This document shows, one piece after another, positions 1-5,071 of a stretch of 6,864 nt of DNA (positions within the stretch are counted from its first letter, which is position 1; each line of letters begins with the position of its first letter). Position numbers and translations under genes: made by a program. Under the pieces are notes generated by a model. It saw nothing but the letters and a program-made list of their open reading frames with translations. It was not told where the DNA came from and made no database searches. Source of the DNA: Candidatus Bathyarchaeota archaeon (lineage in GTDB: Archaea > Thermoproteota > Bathyarchaeia > 40CM-2-53-6). The DNA lies in the NCBI GenBank assembly GCA_005888695.1, contig VBBH01000093.1, forward strand, positions 1-6,864, in the 5' to 3' direction.

Positions 1-1008
1 AGTTGGATGGAACGATTAGGAACCAAATGGCGCCGTGGCTGGTTAGTTTTCTTCGACGTTGGTGCAGCAATGGGCATAGGACTGTCTGCCCTGGCACTCT
101 ACGCGTTCATACGTGGATTAATCGCGCTATTCATAAGAAGCCCGCAGGCTACACCGACTGCTCTCATAATTCCATTGCCAGGGCTGACGATTAGCTGGGA
201 GATTTTTCCGTACATAATTTTGGCGATCGCTGTTCTTCTGATTCCACACGAAGTGGCACATGGAATAGCAAGCGTTCTTGACCGCGTTCCTATCAAGTCG
301 TCCGGAGTGTTCGTCGCTGTTTTCCTGCCCGGCGGATTCGTGGAGATTGATGAGGAAGATCTTGCCAAGAAACCTAATCGTACCAAGCTACGGGTATTTG
401 CTGCGGGATCTTTCACAAACGTTGTTTCCTGGTTCCTCGTATTCTTGATCGCATCGTCGATATTCTTGCCTTCGCCGTCCGGAGTACTCGTTACTAGCCT
501 AGTGGACGGTGGCGGAGCTCAACAAGCCGGCGTTCCACAGTGGTCAGTGATTACAGCGGTAAATGGGAATCCGGTTAGCTCTGTGACTGATCTTTCTGGA
601 ATAATGTCTAGGGTATCGCCTGGTCAAACGGTTGACGTGCGACTGAGCAATGGACTGGACCGGGTGGTTGTAACGAAAATGGACACGCTGAACCAGAGTC
701 GCGCCATACTCGGGATCATAACCGCAAATTATTTTGCATCTAGATTGCCTGTTTCACCCATTACAGGCTTCCAAATGTTTTCAGCCTTCAATTGGATGAT
801 ATTGATTCTCTTCAACGTCGCAATCGTGAACATGCTGCCCTTGTTCCCTTTCGATGGCGATCGGTACTTTACCACGATTCTTAACATGCTCGGTGTCAAG
901 AATACCAAGTGGCCTAGGATAATTGCAAGTGTAATATCTTTGGGTCTGCTTTTGATGAGTTTGGTCCTGTCATTCCTCTTATTCGGGACCATCTTCTTGG
1001 GGCGCTAG
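1..1008 (+). CDS. Site-2-type intramembrane zinc metalloprotease (M50 family) with PDZ domain, 5'-truncated by the window
   Basis: This is a membrane-embedded zinc protease of the S2P/RseP (M50) family, which cleaves substrates within or next to the membrane, often to release regulators. Numbering from the in-frame ATG at 7 (333 aa), the zinc site HEVAH is at 81-85 inside a hydrophobic helix. The third ligand is expected to be D283 in the motif NMLPLFPFDGD (275-285). Between them lie the conserved GGFVEIDEEDL stretch (109-119), another membrane segment (about 130-155) and a PDZ-like domain (about 158-225). Further membrane segments are at about 16-44, 262-280 and 305-330. The frame is open to the window edge and the ATG sits where relatives have internal sequence, so the true start and probably a first membrane helix lie upstream. 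The substrate cannot be inferred. The stop lies 25 nt before the first zinc-finger codon of the next gene, so the two are probably co-transcribed. Confidence 0.9.
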   Translation, partial: SWMERLGTKWRRGWLVFFDVGAAMGIGLSALALYAFIRGLIALFIRSPQATPTALIIPLPGLTISWEIFPYIILAIAVLLIPHEVAHGIASVLDRVPIKSSGVFVAVFLPGGFVEIDEEDLAKKPNRTKLRVFAAGSFTNVVSWFLVFLIASSIFLPSPSGVLVTSLVDGGGAQQAGVPQWSVITAVNGNPVSSVTDLSGIMSRVSPGQTVDVRLSNGLDRVVVTKMDTLNQSRAILGIITANYFASRLPVSPITGFQMFSAFNWMILILFNVAIVNMLPLFPFDGDRYFTTILNMLGVKNTKWPRIIASVISLGLLLMSLVLSFLLFGTIFLGR

Positions 1009-1009
1009 T

Positions 1010-1156
1010 CAAACGAATCTCCAAGCTAAGACTTGTGACATTTGCAAGCATAACCCTGCGTTCTACCGAAGAGAGTACGAAGGCGTCAATCTTTGCAAAG
1101 GCTGTTTTCGGTCATCCATAGAGAAGAAGGTCCGCCGTACGCTAAACGAGTGGAAG
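1010..1156 (+). other. In-frame N-terminal zinc-finger extension of the tRNA thiolase lacking a canonical start codon
   Basis: Reading the thiolase frame upstream of ATG 1157 gives uninterrupted coding sequence back to a TGA at 956-958. It contains CDIC (codons 1034-1045) and CKGC (codons 1094-1105), then a basic helix leading into the PP-loop domain. This is the N-terminal CxxC...CxxC zinc finger typical of TtuA/NcsA proteins. No in-frame ATG, GTG or TTG occurs between 959 and 1156; the nearest unusual candidates are ACG at 1013, CTC at 1019 and ATT at 1040. Either a non-canonical start is used, or a base is wrong in the assembly, or the finger has recently lost its start codon. Confidence 0.75.
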
Positions 1157-1969
1157 ATGCTTGAACCTCGGGACCACGTCGCAATCGGCGTCTCTGGCGG
1201 GAAGGACAGCATAACACTTCTCTCGATTCTCTCGAAGCTCTCGTCGCGGTTTCCACTGACTAAGTTGACAGCTGTCACTGTTGACGAGGGTATCTCTGGT
1301 TACAGAGAGGAGGCGGTCGAGTTGGCGTCCAAGTACGCGAGGAGTTTCGGGATCCAACATCAGACCATATCCTTTGAAGAACTGTACGGACAGAGTCTTG
1401 ACGATTTTCTACGGGCCAAACAAGGAGAGAGGCTGACCGCATGTGCCTACTGTGGCGTTTGGCGACGCAAAGCCATCAACCTGCTCGCAAAGAAGGTCGG
1501 AGCTACTAAGATCGCAACCGCCCACAACCTCGATGACATTGTCCAGACATTCCTCCTGAATATTTTCGAGGGAGACACGGAAAGATTCGTAAGGTTTAGT
1601 CCGGTCTTGAAAGATCCCAGAGGTCTCTTCATGCCTCGCATCAAGCCCCTTTGTCAGATTCCCGAAAGAGAGGTAGCATTGTACGGATTTACTAACGACC
1701 TGGAATTTCAATCTGCTTCATGTCCTTACATGACAGAAGCATTGAGGAACGAGCTCAGGAGTATTGTCAATAGACTGGAAACAGCTCATCCAGGCATTGC
1801 CTATTCAGCTTACAGGAGCATGATCAAGCTTCGTAACCTAGCGGAGCCCGGGCTTCCTCACCAGACTTTACAATTGTGTCAGGCCTGCGGTGAACCTAGC
1901 ACCTTTAGCCTGTGTGAGGCTTGTAGGATGGTAGGTATCAGTATATCACCAACGGGCAATTTACCCTGA
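1157..1969 (+). CDS. tRNA 2-thiouridine synthetase, TtuA/NcsA (Ncs6-like) PP-loop family
   Basis: This cytoplasmic enzyme adenylates C2 of a tRNA uridine and replaces its oxygen with sulfur. TtuA acts on U54 and NcsA/Ncs6 on U34; the sequence alone does not decide which. From the ATG at 1157 (270 aa) it shows the ATP-binding PP-loop SGGKDS (13-18), the CAYC pair (C96, C99) with C189 in SCPY that match the [4Fe-4S] ligands of TtuA, the TAHNLDD motif (121-127), and a C-terminal zinc finger CQAC (241-244) and CEAC (253-256). Family members also have an N-terminal zinc finger. Here it is encoded in frame just upstream (1034-1108), so 1157 is the first canonical start but probably not the real N-terminus. 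With that extension the protein is about 310 aa, a normal family length. It follows the protease gene closely and ends inside the convergent NUDIX gene. Confidence 0.9.
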   Translation: MLEPRDHVAIGVSGGKDSITLLSILSKLSSRFPLTKLTAVTVDEGISGYREEAVELASKYARSFGIQHQTISFEELYGQSLDDFLRAKQGERLTACAYCGVWRRKAINLLAKKVGATKIATAHNLDDIVQTFLLNIFEGDTERFVRFSPVLKDPRGLFMPRIKPLCQIPEREVALYGFTNDLEFQSASCPYMTEALRNELRSIVNRLETAHPGIAYSAYRSMIKLRNLAEPGLPHQTLQLCQACGEPSTFSLCEACRMVGISISPTGNLP

Positions 1970-2548
1970 TGACCGCTGCTTAAGGCTCAAGAGTTCGTTC
2001 AGAACTCTGAACGTAAAGCCCCAGACAACTCGCCCATCGACGTAGAAGGAGTCCACTGTCCTTGGCCCGAGCCTTGTCGAAACATCGCTTTGTTTCCGCA
2101 TCCCTGGAAGCTCAGATAGTGCGACCCAGAAAGCGCTTACAACTTCCGACCCAATGCGCAATATTGGTCGCTTGTGCAGCTTGTAGATGAGTGGTTGAAC
2201 CTTTAGTTCTGGCCGATTCCAAGGAAATCCCGGAGTTAGGCTCCCGAGTAGTTCTCCTTCACGGCTGAGGTCGATCCCGACCTCTTCCATGACCTCTCTT
2301 TTACAGGCGTCGAAGGGGGATTTGTCGCTGGACTTAATTCGGCCTCCTGGGAGCCCTATGTGTCCAGACCACGGGTCTCCAGTGCGTTCTGCTCTCTGCT
2401 CTAGCAGTATCTCAAGATCGTTGTTGGTTTTCTCGATCAGGAGCATCCCAACGACGGCTTCGACGCCGTCATTGGATGTTGGAGGCTGACTTGAGAGTAG
2501 CTTCCGAAGACGTTCTAATTGGCTAGCTTGTTCTTGCCTGTCTTGCAA
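1961..2548 (-). CDS. NUDIX hydrolase, CoA pyrophosphatase (NudL)-like
   Basis: NUDIX enzymes hydrolyse nucleoside diphosphates linked to another moiety. This subgroup resembles coenzyme A pyrophosphatases, which split CoA-type dinucleotides into 3',5'-ADP and phosphopantetheine; other dinucleotides are possible. In the 195-aa product the segment DPWSGHIGLPGG (58-69) is the CoA-type signature leading into the Nudix box. The catalytic helix reads REVMEEVG (84-91), with E85, E88 and E89 as expected metal ligands. The usual earlier Glu of the Nudix box is replaced (SSDK, 73-76), which also occurs in NudL-type proteins. A late VVWGFTFRVL (174-183) fits this subgroup. The only start that keeps the first strand is a TTG at 2548; no Shine-Dalgarno is visible. 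It lies 22 nt behind the 149-aa gene, probably in one transcript, and its last 9 bases overlap the convergent thiolase gene. Confidence 0.85.
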   Translation of the reverse strand: MQDRQEQASQLERLRKLLSSQPPTSNDGVEAVVGMLLIEKTNNDLEILLEQRAERTGDPWSGHIGLPGGRIKSSDKSPFDACKREVMEEVGIDLSREGELLGSLTPGFPWNRPELKVQPLIYKLHKRPILRIGSEVVSAFWVALSELPGMRKQSDVSTRLGPRTVDSFYVDGRVVWGFTFRVLNELLSLKQRSSG

Positions 2549-2570
2549 GTGGAGAATCGCTTTTCGGAGG

Positions 2571-3020
2571 TTACACTGCGATGGGTCGCTCTTGTAGTCT
2601 CTCTACTGTCTTCTGCTCGTCGCCATCTTGGTTGAAGAGACGAATCCTAAGTCGTACTAGTTCCATGATGGGTTTGAAGTCCTTGGCTGATTGGATTCGG
2701 AAGGTTGAAGAGGGCTTATTCTTGATCTGCTCCCGCAAGTCCGTATCGATCGCTTGGTCATCAGCAATACGAGCCCTAGACTTTGGGTCAGCGAAGAATG
2801 TTAATGTGATTTCTTCTCCCCGTGCGTGGAGGTGGAAAAGGATGTGCCGTTCGTAGTAGAATTTTATTCCGGCTTCATTCGTCCTTTTCTCATACTCTAC
2901 ACGAGTCGTTATTCCTCTCACTGAGTGGGTCCGGGATTTGAATCTCTGAATGAGCGACCAGGTCGGGCCTGTAACTCTATCCGCAATTACGGACAGATCT
3001 GGGTTTCCTAGTAATGGCAA
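2571..3020 (-). CDS. Hypothetical protein, 149 aa, no recognised family
   Basis: I do not recognise this protein. It is soluble: no signal peptide, membrane helix or cysteine is visible. It seems to be one small alpha/beta domain. A first part has a Trp-containing helix (about 20-30). Alternating strands follow, with a charged, aromatic patch GIKFYYERHILFHLHARG (51-68) and ITLTFFADP (71-79). The C-terminal half is helical and charged, with repeated Arg/Lys/Glu (about 94-145). The layout loosely recalls small DUF5655/DUF3788 or YdhG-type domains, but that is a guess. The only possible upstream start is a TTG at 3020; in-frame TAG lies 14 codons further up without an ATG or GTG. It is followed after 22 nt by the NUDIX gene, so they probably form a two-gene unit. 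A clean open frame of this length next to tightly packed genes supports it being real. Confidence 0.75.
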   Translation of the reverse strand: MPLLGNPDLSVIADRVTGPTWSLIQRFKSRTHSVRGITTRVEYEKRTNEAGIKFYYERHILFHLHARGEEITLTFFADPKSRARIADDQAIDTDLREQIKNKPSSTFRIQSAKDFKPIMELVRLRIRLFNQDGDEQKTVERLQERPIAV

Positions 3021-3055
3021 TTTGGGTAAAGCAACATATGCATATTGCCATACCT

Positions 3056-3121
3056 AAAAAATCATCGGTTTTGATCATGGGCGATCAAGGGTTTTGCGGT
3101 TCGGGAGAAAAGGGTTTCCCG
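3056..3121 (-). terminator. Putative termination region behind the zinc-ribbon gene
   Basis: On the minus strand, directly after the zinc-ribbon stop, CGGGA and TCCCG can pair (3121-3117 with 3106-3102, 10-nt loop). Then comes a perfect 6-bp inverted repeat, TTGATC/GATCAA with a 6-nt loop (3088-3071), and, after 9 bases, a run of six T (3061-3056). Archaeal termination relies chiefly on T-runs, so the run is the likely active element. The hairpins may be incidental or may protect the RNA end. Confidence 0.4.
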
Positions 3122-3223
3122 CTAGTCCATGCTGCAACTGCAATAATAGCCGCAATTTCTACAAACGCCTCTCTCATCAAGCTCTGTCGTGCACACGGGG
3201 CAGTTGTTTTCCAACTTGGTCAT
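3122..3223 (-). CDS. Small zinc-ribbon protein, 33 aa
   Basis: A short minus-strand frame from ATG at 3223 to TAG at 3122-3124 encodes 33 residues with six cysteines. A first knuckle CPVC (8-11) and a second CRNCG (21-25) are nine residues apart, followed by an unusual CSC (28-30) and the end SMD. The CPxC-x9-CxxCG pattern is that of small archaeal zinc ribbons, which typically bind nucleic acid or act as subunits of larger complexes; a specific role cannot be read here. An AT-rich box 28-36 nt upstream of the ATG suits leaderless or short-leader transcription, and no Shine-Dalgarno is present. It lies 114 nt behind larE and about 100 nt ahead of the 149-aa gene on the same strand. The pattern is too ordered to be chance coding in an intergenic stretch, but conservation has not been tested. 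Confidence 0.7.
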   Translation of the reverse strand: MTKLENNCPVCTTELDERGVCRNCGYYCSCSMD

Positions 3224-3250
3224 GTTCTAGTAGTCAGAGATGCGAATGAT

Positions 3251-3259
3251 CTATTTTGG
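3251..3259 (-). promoter_or_regulatory. Putative TATA-like box of the zinc-ribbon gene
   Basis: On the minus strand the sequence CCAAAATAG is centred about 32 nt before the ATG at 3223. Archaeal TATA boxes sit about 26 nt before the transcription start, which would give a leader of only a few bases. The match to a consensus TATA box is weak. Confidence 0.3.
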
Positions 3260-3300
3260 CTTTTGTGACTTAATGGATTGATGGAAAATTTTGATCTCTC

Positions 3301-3311
3301 AAAAGAAGAAA
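3301..3311 (-). terminator. Putative T-rich terminator behind larE
   Basis: The minus strand reads TTTCTTCTTTT starting 27 nt after the larE stop codon. A pyrimidine tract like this suits archaeal T-rich termination and would separate larE from the zinc-ribbon gene. No strong stem precedes it. Confidence 0.35.
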
Positions 3312-3337
3312 CTCGGGGGCATTCCGGAACTCATCGA

Positions 3338-4186
3338 TTATCGGGTTGACATTGGAAGGGTGACTTCGGGCGTTGACTGTTTTGATTTTGAGTAGCCTTT
3401 CAGATCCAGGGTGACTGAGGAGAAACCAATTCTCCGAAGTTCTCGGTCAATCTGACTCATCAGTTCTTCTTGAAAGAACCGATGTCGCTCGTTCGGTGCC
3501 ACTTCAATTCGTGCAGTGCCCAAGTGATTTCTGACCCTGAGATCTCTTATCGGAACAATGCTCTTGACGTATGATTCTGCCCTGTCGATCATCTCTAGTT
3601 TCTCAACGGTGACCGCTTGTCCTTCCGGGATGCGAGATGAAAGACATGGCATAGCTGGTTTATCCCAAACCGTTAGCCCTAGGCTTCGAGCAGCTTCTCT
3701 CACATCATTCTTCGAGAATCCGGAATGGAGAAGGGGGCTCAGGACGCGTTCCTCCGCCGCCGCTCTCAATCCTGGTCTATGGTCGCTCATATCGTCCGTC
3801 TGTGTACCGTCTAAGATGGCCTCGTAGCCGTGCATGTCGGCTATTTTCCTAAGTTCACGGTAGAGTGTTTGCTTGCAATGGTAGCATCTGTCGCCAGAGT
3901 TTGAGATGTATGAGGGGTTTCGCAGTTCATCTGTCTCTACGGTCATGTGTTGGAGTCCGATCTCACGAGCTGTCTTCATGGCGATTTCCAGCTCTTGCGA
4001 GGCTAGAGACTCTGAGACTCCTGTGACTGCTAGCGTTCGTTTACCGAGTGCCTTTTTTGCCAAGAGGGCGACGAGTGAACTGTCTACTCCGGCAGAGAGG
4101 GCGACCACGACACCGTTGAGGCGCCTAATATAACTGACAGCTTGGTCGATCTTTGATTCTAGAGTTGGATCAAGAAGTTCCTGCAT
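3338..4186 (-). CDS. larE: Nickel-pincer cofactor biosynthesis sulfur transferase LarE
   Basis: LarE is a cytoplasmic PP-loop enzyme. It adenylates the carboxylates of pyridinium-3,5-biscarboxylic acid mononucleotide made by LarB and turns them into thiocarboxylates, the sulfur ligands of the nickel-pincer cofactor used by LarA-type racemases. The 282-aa product has the PP-loop SAGVDSS (31-37), the motif GDRCYHCK (98-105), DGTQTDD (126-132) and KPAMPCLSSRIPEG (176-189). C181 corresponds to the cysteine that sacrifices its sulfur in Lactiplantibacillus LarE. C101 and C104 together with C181 give the three-cysteine set described for [4Fe-4S]-containing LarE enzymes, which can act catalytically with external sulfide. 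The length is normal. The start is the ATG at 4184-4186, 26 nt from an AT-rich box, so the message is probably nearly leaderless. It is divergent from larB, which makes its substrate. Confidence 0.93.
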   Translation of the reverse strand: MQELLDPTLESKIDQAVSYIRRLNGVVVALSAGVDSSLVALLAKKALGKRTLAVTGVSESLASQELEIAMKTAREIGLQHMTVETDELRNPSYISNSGDRCYHCKQTLYRELRKIADMHGYEAILDGTQTDDMSDHRPGLRAAAEERVLSPLLHSGFSKNDVREAARSLGLTVWDKPAMPCLSSRIPEGQAVTVEKLEMIDRAESYVKSIVPIRDLRVRNHLGTARIEVAPNERHRFFQEELMSQIDRELRRIGFSSVTLDLKGYSKSKQSTPEVTLPMSTR

Positions 4187-4212
4187 TTACAGTGATCAGT
4201 GTGGCCTTGATC

Positions 4213-4222
4213 ATAATTTAAA
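4213..4222. promoter_or_regulatory. Putative shared promoter element between larE and larB
   Basis: The sequence ATAATTTAAA is the only strongly AT-rich block between the divergent genes and can serve as a TATA box in both directions. Toward larE it ends 26 nt before the ATG, implying a leader of a few bases. Toward larB it predicts a start near 4243, which would leave the TTG at 4232 outside the message and favour the ATG at 4277. TGATCA occurs twice nearby, at 4193-4198 and 4208-4213. Confidence 0.45.
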
Positions 4223-4276
4223 CTGTAGCTCTTGCATCGTATTGTCAGGCAATTGCCAAGAAATTTGTCGAGATCT

Positions 4277-5047
4277 ATGAGCGATTTCCAACGGAGCCTG
4301 AGTGCTCTGGAGCGGCGTGACAAGTTGTTGGCGATCGAGAATGTCGCGAATATCGCGAAAATAGATGTGGGACGGCTCGCAAGGAAGGGAATTCCAGAGG
4401 TTATACTTGCGGAGGGGAAGGAGCCACAAGATGTGGGTAGGATTGCCGAGCGGATGGTTAAGCGTGTGGGTGTAGCAATAGTTAGTCGTGCTAGCAAACA
4501 GCACTTCAAATCTGTTCAAAAGGAAATGGGACGTGATACACGTGTGGAATACTTGGAAAGATCGAGAATGGTCCTCGCGAAGGCTGATTCGTATCGCTCC
4601 AAATCGACGGGAGGCAAAATTGGGATTCTTACGGCTGGAACATCGGATATTCCAGTCGCAGAGGAGGCGATGGTAGTGGCGACTGAGATGGGTTGCGAGA
4701 CCAGGGTGTACAACGATGTTGGCGTAGCGGGCCTTCATCGTCTGTTCGAGCCTGTTCAAGAATTGATCAAGTGGGACGCTGACGTAATACTCGTTGTAGC
4801 AGGTCGAGAAGGCGCATTACCAACCGTTGTAGCTGGGTTGGTCGACGTTCCTGTGATTGGAGTTCCCACTTCCAGGAGCTACGGGTTCGGTGAGAAAGGT
4901 GTTGCAGCACTGGCAGCAATGCTACAAGCCTGTTCGCTCGGACTTTCTGTAGTAAACATAGACGGTGGCGTCGGCGCAGGAGCAGTGGCGGCTTTGACCG
5001 CCAACCGTGTCGCGAGAGCTAGGAAAGAACACAGAGGCAGCAGGTGA
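4277..5047 (+). CDS. larB: Nickel-pincer cofactor biosynthesis protein LarB (PurE-like domain)
   Basis: LarB carboxylates the pyridine ring of nicotinic acid adenine dinucleotide and hydrolyses its phosphoanhydride, giving pyridinium-3,5-biscarboxylic acid mononucleotide and AMP; this is the first step of the pincer cofactor pathway. Counted from ATG 4277 (256 aa), the N-terminal part carries GIPEVILAEGK (38-48). The C-terminal PurE-like domain has AGTSDIPVAEEA (120-131), DVGVAGLHRL (147-156), AGREGALP (175-182), VPTSRSYGFG (196-205), QACSLG (217-222) and VNIDGGVGAG (226-235). C219 matches the catalytic cysteine that attacks the ring, and E178 the glutamate thought to activate water. The frame stays open to a TTG at 4232. 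I prefer ATG 4277 because family proteins begin close to this point and the promoter lies too near the TTG. FEN-1 follows after 24 nt, probably in the same transcript. Confidence 0.93.
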   Translation: MSDFQRSLSALERRDKLLAIENVANIAKIDVGRLARKGIPEVILAEGKEPQDVGRIAERMVKRVGVAIVSRASKQHFKSVQKEMGRDTRVEYLERSRMVLAKADSYRSKSTGGKIGILTAGTSDIPVAEEAMVVATEMGCETRVYNDVGVAGLHRLFEPVQELIKWDADVILVVAGREGALPTVVAGLVDVPVIGVPTSRSYGFGEKGVAALAAMLQACSLGLSVVNIDGGVGAGAVAALTANRVARARKEHRGSR

Positions 5048-5071
5048 GTCTGGGAGAATGTCGTTTTAGAG

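Noticed and set aside
959..1160. Possible protease-thiolase fusion by frameshift
   Set aside because: The thiolase frame does run back into the end of the protease gene. However, the protease has a normal C-terminal membrane helix and its own stop, and fusion would put the zinc finger right behind that helix, so two separate genes are likelier.
1409..1711. Minus-strand frame of 100 aa inside the tRNA thiolase gene
   Set aside because: It is antisense to the CAYC and TAHNLDD region of the thiolase and has no recognisable features of its own.
3014..3268. Plus-strand frame of 84 aa in the gap between the 149-aa gene and larE
   Set aside because: It lies antisense to the zinc-ribbon gene, begins over the start of the 149-aa gene, and shows no motif. 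The cysteine-patterned minus-strand frame explains the region better.
3021..3337. tRNA, riboswitch or CRISPR in the largest gap
   Set aside because: No cloverleaf, T-loop GTTCRANNC motif in a tRNA setting, repeat-spacer array or known riboswitch core was recognisable. Only short hairpins and the small coding frame were seen.
4232..4276. TTG-initiated N-terminal extension of LarB (15 residues)
   Set aside because: The extension is basic and not family-like, the TTG lies only about 10 bases from the probable TATA box, and the ATG at 4277 gives a normal N-terminus.
4211..4759. Minus-strand frame of 182 aa
   Set aside because: It is fully antisense to larB, whose family motifs are clear. Its composition (many His, Ser, Leu, Arg) is that of a shadow frame.
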